DNA of 36,751 bases, taken from assembly GCF_001858325.1 (NCBI RefSeq), contig NZ_MBPP01000039.1, positions 1 to 36,751 on the forward strand, given 5' to 3'. The notes under the pieces are model-generated. The model was not told where the DNA came from. It saw only the letters and a program-made list of their open reading frames with translations, and ran no database searches. The DNA comes from Marinobacter sp. AC-23 (GTDB lineage Bacteria; Pseudomonadota; Gammaproteobacteria; Pseudomonadales; Oleiphilaceae). Positions within the stretch are counted from its first letter, which is position 1; each line of letters opens with the position of its first letter. Positions 18,340-28,497 of the stretch are shown piece by piece. Made by a program: the position numbers and the translations under genes.

Positions 18340-19742
18340 TGCCCTCCCCCAACCGCCTCCCAACGCCTTATAAAGATCAACCGCGGCTACCAGTCGCGAC
18401 AGTCGCAACTGCACCAGTTGATCCCGGGTTTGGAACAGGGTTCGCTGAGCCTCTAACAGAGTCAGCAGTTGGTCACTGCCCTCTTTGTAGCGCAATTCTG
18501 TCAACTCAAGAGTTCGGGCTGCGCGCTCGTTTACGGTTTGCTGTAACTCTTCCCGATATTGGCTGGTCTGCACGCGATCAAGAGCGTCATCGGTTTCCTG
18601 CAACGCGGTCAGAATGGTGCTGCGATATGTTTCAACCAACTCCTGCCGTCGGGATTCACTGATCGCCTGCTGAGCATCAAGGCGCCCACCGTCAAACAGG
18701 GTCTGAGCCAGCAAGAGGCTCCAACCGGCGGTTTTCACCGGATCAGTCAGGCTAAGCAAATTGGTGTTGTTGACACCGGCATTCAAGTCAAGCGAAAAAG
18801 ACGGCAGCAAGGCAGTGCGCGCTTGCTCCACACTTGCATCAGCGGCCTGAAGCCGGGCCTCTTCTCGTGCCAGATCCGGACGCCGGGTAAGCAGTTCTGG
18901 CGGCAGCCAGCGTCGACCGACGGCAGTGCCATAGTCAACAGAGTATCGTCGGCGGCTTTCACCTCAAATCCCAGTGGCGAAGCTCCCACCAACACCGCCA
19001 GCGCTGATCGGGTTTGCCGGTATTGCAGCTGTAGGGGTACCAGGCTGGCCCGCTGATTTAACACCTCCGTTTGCTGGCGTAGCAACTCGGCACGATTGGC
19101 CGCACCATTGCGATAGCGCACCTCCACGATCCGTTCAACCCGCTCGGAGATTCGCAAGTTTTCCCGTGCCACCCGCAGCTGTTGTTCCAGCCCAAGTAAC
19201 TGGAACCAAGTGGTGGCCACACTGCTGGCAAGGGTCAGGCGCACCGTGTCGTAATCAAAAGCGGTCGCCCGGAAAGAGGCTTCGGCCGCATTACGACTGG
19301 CCGCAAGATTACCCCACACATCCAACTCGTAACTGGCCGTCAGGGTGGCAGAGGTTGACTCGCTGCGTTCGGAAGGACCACGCCCATCACTAACCCGTGA
19401 ACTTGTGCTTCCAGTCAGACCCAATGATGGCAACAGGCTGCTGCCTGCGATCCGCGCTTGCTGCTCTGCCTGGAATACGCGCTCTGCCATGGCCGCCAGG
19501 TCAGGGCTTTGTTCAAAGGCCCGACGGATAAGCTGATTCAGTTCATCTGAACCAAAACCCTGCCACCAGAGCCTATCCGGCGCCACGCTGTCTTCCCCGA
19601 TGTCCTTCGGAATATTCCAGGTTTGCGCGCTTTCAAGCGTGGGTCGCTCAATAGGGAGTGTGGCGGCGCAGCCAGTGAGTGTTGCTGCGGCAATCGTTAA
19701 TAACAGGATCCGCAACCCACCAGTTCGTTTGTTTATAAGCAT
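18319..19742 (-). CDS. Outer-membrane efflux lipoprotein, NodT/OprM-type (frameshifted)
   Basis: Outer-membrane channel of a tripartite exporter, anchored as a lipoprotein. The ATG at 19742 gives MLINKRTGG followed by a lipobox, LTGC, with the acylated Cys at residue 25. The coiled-coil repeats typical of the family (for example ELDVWGNLAASRNAAEASF, and later WSLLLAQTLFDGGR) span the rest. The frame breaks near 18909-18925: the upstream part ends LTMALPSVDAG and the downstream part resumes at RWLPPELLTRRPDLAREEA, a hallmark of this family. Adding one base gives 474 residues, the usual size. It starts 11 bases after macB with an AAAGGG ribosome site, so it is the third gene of the macAB operon. 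Confidence 0.9.
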
Positions 19743-19753
19743 TTCATTACCCT

Positions 19754-21688
19754 TTACTCCGCTGCCAATGCCGTAACCGGGTCTAATCCCGCGGCTTTTC
19801 GTGCGGGCAGGAAGCCGAACAAAAGGCCAGTACCGAATGCACACCCGAAGGCCAACAATACCGGCAGCAGAGAATAGCTTACCGGGGTGCCAAAATGCGC
19901 CACCAAGGCCGCGGCCCCAAGCCCAAGACCTACACCAATCACACCACCCAACGCCGAAACGGCCAGCGCTTCCAGCAAAAATTGCTGCAGGATATGGCGG
20001 GCGCGAGCACCCGTCGCCATACGTATACCGATCTCCCGGGTACGCTCTGTCACACTTACAAGCATGATGTTCATAACACCGATACCTCCCACCAACAATG
20101 AGATCGCTGCCACAGAACCTAGCAGCCAAGTGAAGGTGTCTTGAGTCTCCGAAACGGTATCAATCAGTGAGGCCATGTTGTAAATCTGAAAATCCTCAAC
20201 GCCGTGGCGCTGAAGTAATAATTGGTGTACCTGGGCCTGAACCTCATCCATCAGCGAGGTGTCGTCCACGGCGATGGTTACGTTGCGCAAATGCCGCTGA
20301 CCAAAAATCCGCATACTGCCGGTGGTATAGGGCACCAGGACCACGTCATCCTGGTCCTGCCCCATGGGCGACGCCCCGCGCTCGCTCATCACTCCGACCA
20401 CCTGAAACAACACGTTACTCATCAGGATATAGCGCCCCACCGGATCCTCTGGCCCGAACAAAGCTTTGGCTGAGGTATTACCCAGAACGGCCACTGGCGC
20501 ATACTCGCCTTCGTCTGCCTGGTTAAAGAAGCTGCCCTGCCTGACCGACCACTGACGAACAGCCGGAAACTGCCAGGAGGTCGCGTTCACCTCTGCCTGA
20601 TGGTCGGCATTATCGTAACGCAGGGTCTGGCTGCCCGTAAGTTCAGGCACCGCAGCGATGATGTTCGGTAAGGTATTAATGGCATCAACATCTTCCGGCA
20701 CCAACGTGGCAATGTTCCACCCGCCCCGCCTTTGCCCCGGAGCACCGGGGCGCACCAGCAGTAGATTACTGCCCATGGCACTGATGCGGTCCACCACCGC
20801 CTCACGGGCACCGTCGCCGATTGCCAGCATCGTTATCACGGAAGCCACACCTATGACGATACCCAGCAATGTCAGCGCGGTACGAAACAGGTTGCCCGTC
20901 ATGGAGCTAATGGCTGTGCGAGCTCCCTGATAAAGCTCCCTGACAATAGAGGGGTTATGCTTTAGAGACTGTCGTTGGAGCGGCGCGTCGGCAATGACAT
21001 CTGGCGGGCCAGGATCACTCACTATCTGACCGTCGGCGATCTCGATCTTGCGATGCGCATGGTCAGCCACATTGCTGTCGTGGGTAATCAGGATAATGGT
21101 ATAGCCTTCTTCCGACAGCTCTTTCAGCAGCTTCATGACCTCGCGGCCACTGTGGCTGTCGAGGGCGCCAGTAGGCTCATCTGCAAGGATAATCTCACCG
21201 CCATTCATCAGCGCCCGGGCAATGGATACCCGCTGTTGCTGCCCGCCGGAAAGCTGGCCCGGCCGGTGTTCCAGGCGTTCATCCAGGCCCAGCCGTCGCA
21301 GCAGGTCGGCCGCCCTCTTCTGGCGTTCACCCGCACGCAGGCTGGCGTAGCTGGCAGGCATTTCAACGTTTGCACTAGCCGACATTCCTGGCAACAAGTT
21401 GTAGCTCTGAAATACAAAGCCAAATGATTCACGGCGCAAACGCGCCAAGCCATCGCGATCCAGCTTCGACACATCGTGCCCATCAAACCAGTAATGGCCA
21501 CTAGATGGCCGGTCGAGGCAGCCAAGAATATTCATCAGGGTGGACTTACCAGATCCGGAAGCCCCCATAATGGCTACAAATTCTCCCCGCTGAATGGTCA
21601 GGTTGATACCGCGCAGTACCTGCACAGCCAGTTCACCGTTATGGTAGGTGCGGGTAATATCCCGCAATTCGATCAGCGGTTGCGTCAT
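19754..21688 (-). CDS. macB: MacB-type ABC transporter, ATPase-permease fusion
   Basis: Inner-membrane component of a MacAB exporter, 644 residues (E. coli MacB 648). The ATPase domain comes first, with Walker [10 protein letters not shown] (42-50), signature LSGGQQQR, Walker [10 protein letters not shown] and the H-loop THD. Next are one membrane helix (about 272-300, [19 protein letters not shown]), a large periplasmic MacB_PCD domain, and three C-terminal helices with FtsX-like features ([15 protein letters not shown]). MacB powers export by mechanotransmission and takes substrate (antibiotic, siderophore, peptide or lipid) from the periplasm. The ATG follows the macA stop by 2 bases. The substrate is not evident. 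A siderophore role is possible because the iron island follows, but nothing proves it. Confidence 0.93.
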   Translation of the reverse strand: MTQPLIELRDITRTYHNGELAVQVLRGINLTIQRGEFVAIMGASGSGKSTLMNILGCLDRPSSGHYWFDGHDVSKLDRDGLARLRRESFGFVFQSYNLLPGMSASANVEMPASYASLRAGERQKRAADLLRRLGLDERLEHRPGQLSGGQQQRVSIARALMNGGEIILADEPTGALDSHSGREVMKLLKELSEEGYTIILITHDSNVADHAHRKIEIADGQIVSDPGPPDVIADAPLQRQSLKHNPSIVRELYQGARTAISSMTGNLFRTALTLLGIVIGVASVITMLAIGDGAREAVVDRISAMGSNLLLVRPGAPGQRRGGWNIATLVPEDVDAINTLPNIIAAVPELTGSQTLRYDNADHQAEVNATSWQFPAVRQWSVRQGSFFNQADEGEYAPVAVLGNTSAKALFGPEDPVGRYILMSNVLFQVVGVMSERGASPMGQDQDDVVLVPYTTGSMRIFGQRHLRNVTIAVDDTSLMDEVQAQVHQLLLQRHGVEDFQIYNMASLIDTVSETQDTFTWLLGSVAAISLLVGGIGVMNIMLVSVTERTREIGIRMATGARARHILQQFLLEALAVSALGGVIGVGLGLGAAALVAHFGTPVSYSLLPVLLAFGCAFGTGLLFGFLPARKAAGLDPVTALAAE

Positions 21689-21690
21689 GA

Positions 21691-22842
21691 CTACAGCCTC
21701 ATGCCAACCATCCGGCGTGAGCTACCGGATGAACTTTTGGCGCCGCCGTCACCGCGTGAACTGCTCACTACCTGGTCGCCCTCTTCCAGGCCATCCAGGA
21801 TTTCAACCTGCACCCGGTTCGACACGCCAACCGTCACATTTCTTTGTTCGATCTCACCATCACTGCCCAACACCTGAACCGTGGTGGTCAGTCCACGACG
21901 GTTCAGCGCCGTTACGGGTATCAGCAACGCATCCTCGGTTTTGGCATTAACAAAAAAAACCTGAGCCGTCATTTGGGTCATCAACCGACCTTCCGGGTTG
22001 GGCACATCAAAGACAGCGTTGTAGAGCACGACGTTATTTTCGACTACCGGGGTGGGCTCCACCCGATCCAGATGGCTTTCCCAACGTCGCTGCTGGTTAC
22101 CTAGCGTGGTGAAATACACCGGCTGGCCGGGGGTCAGCTTGCTAATATCTGCCTCTGACACCTGAGCCTCAACAGTCATCGCCGACAAGTCGGCAATGCG
22201 CATCAGCACCGGTGCCTGCTGGTTGACGTTGAGGGTCTGACCCTGCCGGGCCTCGATGGAAACAATAGTGCCGTTCATAGGCGCATAGATGCGGGCATAC
22301 TCCAGGTTGGTTTCTTCCGCCCGCAGGGTTGAGTCAGTCTGTTCTATTTGGGCACTGATGGCCTCGACTTGTGCTTTCGCTGACCTAAGAGTTGCTTCGG
22401 CGATTTGGGCCGTTTCACGACTGGTGGCTTCTTCCCGTAACAGATTCTGCTGCCGCCGATACTGAATTTCCGCAAGGGTGAGCTGTGCTTCACGCTCCAT
22501 CAGCTGTGCCTTCTGATTACGAAGCTGTGCGCGGATCGCATCTACCCGGGCGAGGTATAGCGTGGCATCAATTTCTGCCAGTAGATCGCCCTCTTTCACT
22601 TGGCTTCCAACCTCGACATGAAGCAGCTTAAGCTGCCCCGACACCTGCGCGCCTACATCCACGTAGTCCCGGGGCTGCAACACACCGGTAGCCGTCACCA
22701 GGTCTTCCAGCCCTCCTCGCTCTACTGTCACCGTCAGCACATTCTGCTGTGGCTGTCTGTCCCGCTGAAACCACCAACCCGCAGCAATGACAGCCGCTAG
22801 AACCAACAACACAGGCCAGACAAACTTTCTGGGGGAAACCAT
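21691..22842 (-). CDS. macA: MacA-type periplasmic adaptor protein
   Basis: Membrane-fusion protein linking MacB to the outer-membrane factor. I choose the ATG at 22842 (383 residues) over one 36 bases upstream because it has a GAGG 7 bases before it and begins MVSPRKFVW, a basic stretch before the single membrane anchor ([15 protein letters not shown]). The lipoyl/biotinyl halves are around [17 protein letters not shown] and [20 protein letters not shown] long coiled-coil hairpin lies between them (about 95-180, rich in Gln, Glu, Ala and Leu). The C-terminal beta-barrel and membrane-proximal domains end in a Ser/Gly/Arg-rich tail. First gene of the macA-macB-outer-membrane-factor operon. Confidence 0.92.
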   Translation of the reverse strand: MVSPRKFVWPVLLVLAAVIAAGWWFQRDRQPQQNVLTVTVERGGLEDLVTATGVLQPRDYVDVGAQVSGQLKLLHVEVGSQVKEGDLLAEIDATLYLARVDAIRAQLRNQKAQLMEREAQLTLAEIQYRRQQNLLREEATSRETAQIAEATLRSAKAQVEAISAQIEQTDSTLRAEETNLEYARIYAPMNGTIVSIEARQGQTLNVNQQAPVLMRIADLSAMTVEAQVSEADISKLTPGQPVYFTTLGNQQRRWESHLDRVEPTPVVENNVVLYNAVFDVPNPEGRLMTQMTAQVFFVNAKTEDALLIPVTALNRRGLTTTVQVLGSDGEIEQRNVTVGVSNRVQVEILDGLEEGDQVVSSSRGDGGAKSSSGSSRRMVGMRL

Positions 22843-22949
22843 GCACACCTCGCAGCAAATTCCATTCAACAAGCCCATTTAATGGATAAAAAAGGCTGGA
22901 GCTGGATTGTGAGCAATAATGCGTGCGCATAGTATGCTTGGGCTGTGGC

Positions 22950-22965
22950 TTTACGTAACATTTAC
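22950..22965 (-). promoter_or_regulatory. CpxR-like direct repeat upstream of macA
   Basis: On the minus strand GTAAA-N6-GTAAA, with 11-base phasing, lies about 110 bases before the macA start. This resembles the CpxR site (GTAAA-N5-GTAAA), which would fit envelope-stress control of an exporter. Short motifs like this occur by chance, so this is weak. Confidence 0.3.
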
Positions 22966-23012
22966 GCGGTGATGATTCGTGTGGTGCTAAAGCTCGTCAA
23001 GTTTGCAAGGGT

Positions 23013-23180
23013 TCAGTAGCTCACCCTTGAATTTACACCCGGACCAGCACTAGCGCCCATGCGCCACTCACTTTCCTGGTTTTTTCGGGCATTGTCTTTC
23101 TTAGCGGATTTTCGAAGTGTCTGCCATGCAGAGAATATACTTTTTGATGAGCCCGCCAACTGAACCACTGATCCACTCAT
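23013..23180 (-). CDS. Possible small protein (55 residues) under a Fur-box promoter
   Basis: A short frame I do not recognise, encoding a basic, Ser/Lys/Ala-rich protein (begins MSGSVVQLAGSSKSIFSAW, ends GVNSRVSY). It has no clear membrane helix or signal peptide. Support comes from upstream: GGGGAGA lies 6 bases before the ATG, and a plausible promoter precedes it, with TTGCAA at 23239-23244 and TAAATT (minus strand) at 23217-23222, 16 bases apart. The Fur box at 23241-23259 overlaps that promoter. The next gene on this strand is macA, 170 bases on. No homology is known to me, so it could be a chance frame or a regulatory RNA. Ribosome profiling or conservation would decide. Confidence 0.4.
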   Translation of the reverse strand: MSGSVVQLAGSSKSIFSAWQTLRKSAKKDNARKNQESEWRMGASAGPGVNSRVSY

Positions 23181-23240
23181 AATTTTCTCCCCGAATTAAG
23201 AACGTGTTCAGAGCAGAATTTAGCACTACAAATTCTTATT

Positions 23241-23259
23241 GCAAATGATTATCATTAAA
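23241..23259. promoter_or_regulatory. Fur box candidate between the small gene and the AraC regulator
   Basis: GCAAATGATTATCATTAAA matches 14 of 19 positions of the Fur consensus GATAATGATAATCATTATC. It lies 61 bases before the small minus-strand frame and 99 bases before the AraC-type regulator, so it could control both. Confidence 0.75.
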
Positions 23260-23357
23260 TAGTTTTGAGATTTATCTCTGCTAATAATGGCAGGAGGATC
23301 ACTACACCGAGAGCTTTCGGTTTCTGGAAGGTTTCGCACAGCAATAAACGAGGTTAG

Positions 23358-24272
23358 ATGGAGAGTAATCGGCGGTTACAGCTGCATAGAATTCAACAGG
23401 TGCTAGATCATGTTCATCATAACTTGGATAAGCCATTAGCGGTGACTGCACTGGCCAAACGCTGCGGCCTGTCGCGCTGGCAGTTCAACCGTATTTTTGC
23501 CCATCAAACCGGCCTTTCACTAGGACGCTACGTGCGGGAACTGCGCTTGAGCCAGGCAGCTGAGATGCTGCTTTTTACCAAACAACGCATGATCGATATT
23601 GCTTTGGCCTGCGGTTTCAGCTGTGACATCAGTTTCAGCCGTAGCTTCAAACAACACTTTGGTTGCGCGCCGGTAAAATACCGCCAGCGTGGCCTGCCAT
23701 GTCTTCTGAAAACTCCGATGTCTTGTCACCCGGACCTGCTGCCCCCAGAGTCATTGCGTTCGCGAGTGCCGGGGATCCGGCTGGATTTCCAGCCAACGTT
23801 CACCGTGGCTGGTGTGGCCGGCCAAGTGAACGGCCTGTTTTCGGCCTGCCCTGATTTTAATGACAAGCTCCCGCGCCTGTGGCGGGATTTCAGTAGCATC
23901 AACAGCGCAGACGCTGACCACCCCAGAATTGGTGTGTTAGACCTTGCAGGAGGGTCCAACGCATCTTTCACCTACCTTGCTGGAACAGAAGTTCAAGAAC
24001 CACCAGCGACAGATACGCTAAGTAGCATCACAGTGCCAGGCCGAAACTACGTTGTGATCGCGTTTCATGGCCCACTGGTTTCCCTGCCAGATGTTCTCAA
24101 ATGGTTTTTCCAGGCCTGGCTACCCAACTCCGGCTGCGAAGCACTCCACGCCTACGATCTGGAAATTTACCCACCCGGATTGACCCCTTCTGCACCACAG
24201 GTGTCTATGGAATATTGGATACCGGTCAAGCTTTGCCGGCCAATGATTTCGTGGAATGCACCAAACTGTTAA
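23358..24272 (+). CDS. AraC-family regulator with GyrI-like effector domain
   Basis: Transcription regulator of 304 residues. Two AraC helix-turn-helix motifs come first (about 8-108): LAVTALAKRCGLSRWQFNRI and IDIALACGFSCDISFSRSFK. A GyrI-like/effector-binding domain follows (about 135-300, FTVAGVAGQVNG through SMEYWIPVK), the same order as in Rob. This differs from PchR-type iron regulators, where the DNA-binding domain is at the C-terminus. A Fur box precedes the gene, and a Fur-box-controlled TonB receptor follows 93 bases downstream on the same strand. I infer that it activates the receptor or the island when the effector, perhaps a ferric siderophore, is present. An AGG stands 7 bases before the ATG. 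Confidence 0.87.
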   Translation: MESNRRLQLHRIQQVLDHVHHNLDKPLAVTALAKRCGLSRWQFNRIFAHQTGLSLGRYVRELRLSQAAEMLLFTKQRMIDIALACGFSCDISFSRSFKQHFGCAPVKYRQRGLPCLLKTPMSCHPDLLPPESLRSRVPGIRLDFQPTFTVAGVAGQVNGLFSACPDFNDKLPRLWRDFSSINSADADHPRIGVLDLAGGSNASFTYLAGTEVQEPPATDTLSSITVPGRNYVVIAFHGPLVSLPDVLKWFFQAWLPNSGCEALHAYDLEIYPPGLTPSAPQVSMEYWIPVKLCRPMISWNAPNC

Positions 24273-24298
24273 GTATCGCCCCGACAACCAAATATAAT

Positions 24299-24317
24299 GA
24301 TAATGATTCGCATTATA
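24299..24317 (+). promoter_or_regulatory. Fur box upstream of TonB receptor 1
   Basis: GATAATGATTCGCATTATA matches 15 of 19 consensus positions and sits 49 bases before the receptor ATG. Iron repression of the receptor is expected. Confidence 0.8.
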
Positions 24318-24365
24318 AATGTAACAGACTATCTTGTCTGTCTCTGAACTCTACGGGGCTTTACC

Positions 24366-26501
24366 ATGAAAGGATCTTTTCTCAAACCCTCGATACTGGC
24401 TATAGCGGTGGGCGCAGGTAGTAGCCAAATCGCTCTTGCGAACGAGGTAATGGAGCTGGACGAGCTGGCAGTTTACGGTGACACCTACCGCAGCACAGCG
24501 ACCAAAACATCACTGCAGCCGGAAGACACGCCCCAGAGCATATCGGTACTGGACCAGCAGGCTCTGCAAATGCGCGATGCAGATTCAGTCGCTGCGGCGC
24601 TTCGATACTCCCCTGGCGTCAACACAGAGTTGCGCGGAGGAGCCGTGGGTCGTCTGGATCTGTTCAGCATTCGTGGTTTTATCAACTACCAAAACTACTA
24701 CGATGGCATGCAGCTGCTATACAACGACTGGAATCTTCAGCCGCAAATAGACTTGTTAGCGGTTGAGCAGGTCGAAGTATTTCGTGGCCCTACGTCAACT
24801 CTGTATGGTTCCATGCCGCCGGGAGGCATGGTCAACCTGATCAGTAAAAAACCAACCGCGGGTTCATCCAATAAGATTGAGTTGGCTACCGGCTCGCGCA
24901 ATTTGAATGAAGCCTCTGTTGAAAGTAGCGGCCAATTGGGAGATTCGGATCTATCCTACAGCCTGGTTGGGCTGGCCCGCACCCGAGATGGCCAGGCAGA
25001 AACCGCGGAAGAAGAACGTTACATGGTTGCGCCCTCCCTGGACTGGCAGATCAGCGATGACACCCTGGTGAATTTTAATCTGTACTATCAGAAAGATCCG
25101 GAGATGGGCATTTACACATCCTTGCCGGCCTCCGGTCTTTTTCTGCCGAACCCAAATGGCGAACTGGATACCGATGCGTTCTCTGGCGACTCCAACTGGA
25201 ACCAGTTTGAAAAAGAGGTTCTTCTGGCAGGCTATAAAATCAACCACAACATCAATAACAACTGGAATTTTCTGCAGAACTTTCGCTACACCGATGCAGA
25301 AGCATTTCAAACCAACACCTATGGCACTGGCTTGGCCGCTGACGGACGAACCCTGTCACGAGAAGCCTATCTGACCGATGAAGCGACCACCGGGTTCACG
25401 ATCGACAACCAGGTTTCCGGGCGCTTTCAAACCGGCGCAGCCGAGCACAACTTACTGGTGGGTTTTGATTATCTGAGCCTGAAATCAGACGTCATCTATG
25501 AGGATACGGCGGGTGGAAGCGGCGCGCCCTCCATTGACCTCTTCAATCCAAATCATCAGCAAATTTCACGCTCGACGATCGACATCACAGACACGCCGTA
25601 TTCATCTGATTTCAACATTGAGAAAAAGCAGCTGGGCGTTTATGTGCAAGACCAGGTCAGAATTGACCGGTTTGTGATGATTGGCGGTGTACGTTGGGAC
25701 GATTTCACAGGCACGGAAAACGGAACACAGTACGGCACCGCTGTAGACGCAAAGCTCGACCAGGATAATGTTTCAGCGCGTACCGGAATCATGTACCAGG
25801 CCGCAAACGGCCTCTCGCCTTACCTCAACTACGCTGAAAGCTTCGAACCACAAACCGGGAGGGATCGAAATGGCAATGAATTTGACGCCTCCGTCGGCGA
25901 TCAGTGGGAATTGGGCGTTAAGTATCAGTCACCGGACCAACGCACCACCGCCAACCTCGCGTTTTACCAGATTACCAAAGAGAACGTACCAACCCGTGAC
26001 CCAGCAGGCGGCCCGTATGACAAAATCCAGGCGGGTGCCGTGCGCTCGCAGGGCGTAGAGTTGGAAGCTCTGGCTCAGCCTCTGGACAACCTGCTGCTAA
26101 CCCTGAGCTACACGTTCCAGGACGTAGAGATAACAAAAGATAATTCTGGACTGAAAGGTAAAACGCCGGTGTGGGTTCCGGAACATTTACTGTCGGGCTG
26201 GGCCGACTACAGCTTTGACCAAGGGCCTTTAAACGGTCTGATTGCCGGCATTGGAGCGCGCTATATCGGCGAGGCCGAATACGACGCGACCACCAACTCG
26301 GGCAAAGTTCCCGACGTCACCCTTCTGGACATCGCTCTTCGCTATGACGTGGGCCAGCTGGCACACACGTTGAACGGCACTGAGATCGGGGTATCCGTGA
26401 ACAACCTCACCAACGAGCGCTATTATAGCTGCTTCGACAGTGCTAATTGCTGGTTTGGTGAGGAAAGAACGCTGGAGGCATCAGTGTCTTACTCGTTCTA
26501 G
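24366..26501 (+). CDS. TonB-dependent ferric-siderophore receptor 1
   Basis: Outer-membrane gated barrel for ferric siderophore uptake, 711 residues. It has a signal peptide with probable cleavage after ALA near residue 25, a TonB-box-like start (MELDELAVYG), and a plug domain (about 45-180) with DTPQSISVLDQQ, VEVFRGPTSTLYGSMPPGGMVNLISKKP and a RGF motif. A 22-strand barrel ends EASVSYSF with a C-terminal Phe. Near the end, YYSCFDSANCWFGEERTLEA is the paired-Cys segment seen in FhuA-type hydroxamate receptors. A Fur box precedes it, and the AraC regulator lies just upstream. Its stop overlaps the stop of the convergent fhuB gene (CTAG). The ligand is inferred, not proven. Confidence 0.93.
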   Translation: MKGSFLKPSILAIAVGAGSSQIALANEVMELDELAVYGDTYRSTATKTSLQPEDTPQSISVLDQQALQMRDADSVAAALRYSPGVNTELRGGAVGRLDLFSIRGFINYQNYYDGMQLLYNDWNLQPQIDLLAVEQVEVFRGPTSTLYGSMPPGGMVNLISKKPTAGSSNKIELATGSRNLNEASVESSGQLGDSDLSYSLVGLARTRDGQAETAEEERYMVAPSLDWQISDDTLVNFNLYYQKDPEMGIYTSLPASGLFLPNPNGELDTDAFSGDSNWNQFEKEVLLAGYKINHNINNNWNFLQNFRYTDAEAFQTNTYGTGLAADGRTLSREAYLTDEATTGFTIDNQVSGRFQTGAAEHNLLVGFDYLSLKSDVIYEDTAGGSGAPSIDLFNPNHQQISRSTIDITDTPYSSDFNIEKKQLGVYVQDQVRIDRFVMIGGVRWDDFTGTENGTQYGTAVDAKLDQDNVSARTGIMYQAANGLSPYLNYAESFEPQTGRDRNGNEFDASVGDQWELGVKYQSPDQRTTANLAFYQITKENVPTRDPAGGPYDKIQAGAVRSQGVELEALAQPLDNLLLTLSYTFQDVEITKDNSGLKGKTPVWVPEHLLSGWADYSFDQGPLNGLIAGIGARYIGEAEYDATTNSGKVPDVTLLDIALRYDVGQLAHTLNGTEIGVSVNNLTNERYYSCFDSANCWFGEERTLEASVSYSF

Positions 26502-28497
26502 TACCTTCTTAACCCCCAGATGAAATAGGCGCCTCCCAGCAATGCGGCCACCAGGCCGGCTGGGATTTCCTGAGGGAACAGCACCTGACGCCCCAACCAA
26601 TCCGCGCTTATCATCAGTAAAGCGCCAACCATCGCCGAACCTACAAGATGAGGTAGCGCCCTGGAGAAGCCCAGCATCCGGGCAACATGAGGCGCCAGCA
26701 AGCCTGCAAAACTCAAGGGCCCGACAATCAACGTTGCAAATGCGGTCAGTATGGCCACCAGTGCCAGCAGTATAAGCCGAACCTTATCCACACTCAGCCC
26801 CAAACCCAAAGCAACGTTGCGACCGAGGGGTAACAAATCCAACCAGCGAGCGACCAGTGGGGTTAGTGCCACCACCATGACAGCAAGCAGGAGCGCGCTC
26901 AGGCCCGTTGAAAAATCAACGTAGTAAGTTGAGCCTGACATCCATGCGATTACCTGTTGGATACGAGGGTCACCATTGGCAAGAAAGATACTTCTTAACG
27001 GGTCGAATAAAGCCGTTATGGCTATTCCAGTAAGAAGCAGGCGCTCGGACTGAAACCCGGTGCGGCGATTCAACAAAATCAAAACGGCTAACGTGATGAC
27101 AGCACTCATTGATCCAGCCAAAACAAGCAGCGGCACGGTAACATCCGAGGAAAAGTAGATAGTGACAATCAATCCAATGGCTGTGCCAGAGCTGATCCCC
27201 AGCACCTCTGGACTGGCCATCGGGTTGCCCGTCATTCGTTGAATGGTCGTACCAGCTAGAGCCAGCAGAACGCCCGCCCCCGCAGCCGCCAGAACGCGCG
27301 GAAGCCGCCAGTTTACAATGGAGGCCCATTGTCCCGTGCCATTGAATATCCAGCCTCCGGTGGATTGAGTCACGAACAAAGCCACAATGGATGAAACCAG
27401 CAGTAAAACCAGAAGCCAAAGAAACATTCGTGAGGTGGGCTTACTGGTTAGCTGTAGAGTCGCTTTAGATGTGTTTGGCGCAGTGCCTTTGAGGGATAAT
27501 CGCGGAATAAGCCAGAGCAATAACGGTGCCCCCAGGAGTCCGGTCATAGCACCGGTTGGAACCATTGAAGGCAACTGCGCCGAATACTGCAGCAAAAAAA
27601 GATCGGTAGTTAATAGCAGCAGTCCTCCGAACACAGGTGCCCATAGCAGTCGTTGTGCCAGAGTGCGTGCGCCCACCAGCTTGACGATCACCGGTGCAGC
27701 CAATCCCACGAAGCCAACGATACCCACAAGGCTAACGGCCGATGCAGTAATAAAAACAGACAACCCCAAGCTCAGCAATCGGAGCTTGCGTACGGATATG
27801 CCGAGACTACGGGCACCGGATTCATCCAATTCCAGCAAGCCCAGTGGCCGCACCATTAATCCGGCTATGATCGCCGCGACTACCAGGCGGGGCAACAAAT
27901 GCAGCGTGTCGCTCCAGCTATTTTGAGCAAGAGAGCCAGCAGCCCAGATCATCAGGCCGCGAAATTCTTCCTGATGAAAAAGAATCAATACCGTGCTCAG
28001 CGCACCGATATAAAGATTAACGACTAAGCCGGCCAAAACCACAGCAACGGGCGCCAGCCACGATGCCAGGATAACGAAAGCACAATCAGTAATGAGATTG
28101 CACCCCCTGCCAGTGCCACCCACTCACTGCCGAAAGCCAAGAGACCGGGCGCAAAAAGCGTGGCCAACAAAAGACCAAGCTGTGCTCCACTGGCAACACC
28201 CAGTGTCGTTGGCGAGGCGATAGGATTACGCAAAACCTGTTGCATCAGAACACCCGCCAAGCCGAGCGCCGCACCAACCAATAGGGCGATGGTCATGCGA
28301 GGCAGCACGCTGAACTGAACCACCGCTGTAGACATCACTTTGGCTTCGGGCGCGGAAAGCCCAACAAAAAAATCGAAACTGCCGTGGCTCAGGCCTGGCA
28401 GTGTGTGGCTCAACAGGTTAAAAGTGATAACAACGCAGATGATAACCAGTGGCAAACAAATATACGCGGGAGAGGCCCGCTGATGTATAGAGATCAT
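26498..28497 (-). CDS. fhuB: FhuB-like fused ferric-siderophore permease (frameshifted)
   Basis: Inner-membrane permease of the FecCD/BtuC family with two fused halves, as in E. coli FhuB (about 660 residues). Each half has the family signature: VLMQQVLRNPIASPTTLGVASGAQLG in the first and TTIQRMTGNPMASPEVLGISSGTAIG in the second (cited by key residues R-N-P-x-A-x-P and T-G-N-P-x-A-x-P). The frame breaks between about 28045 and 28090: the N-terminal part reads to LSLSWHRGWRP and the rest resumes at VAVVLAGLVVNLYIGAL. One added base gives 666 residues. The ATG overlaps the binding-protein stop (ATGA). No FhuC-type ATPase gene is present in the window. The identity of the family is secure; the symbol is by analogy. 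Confidence 0.9.

Noticed and set aside
23281..23300. Strong ribosome-site-like AGGAGG sequence upstream of the AraC gene
   Set aside because: No start codon follows at a usable distance; the AraC start at 23358 has its own site.
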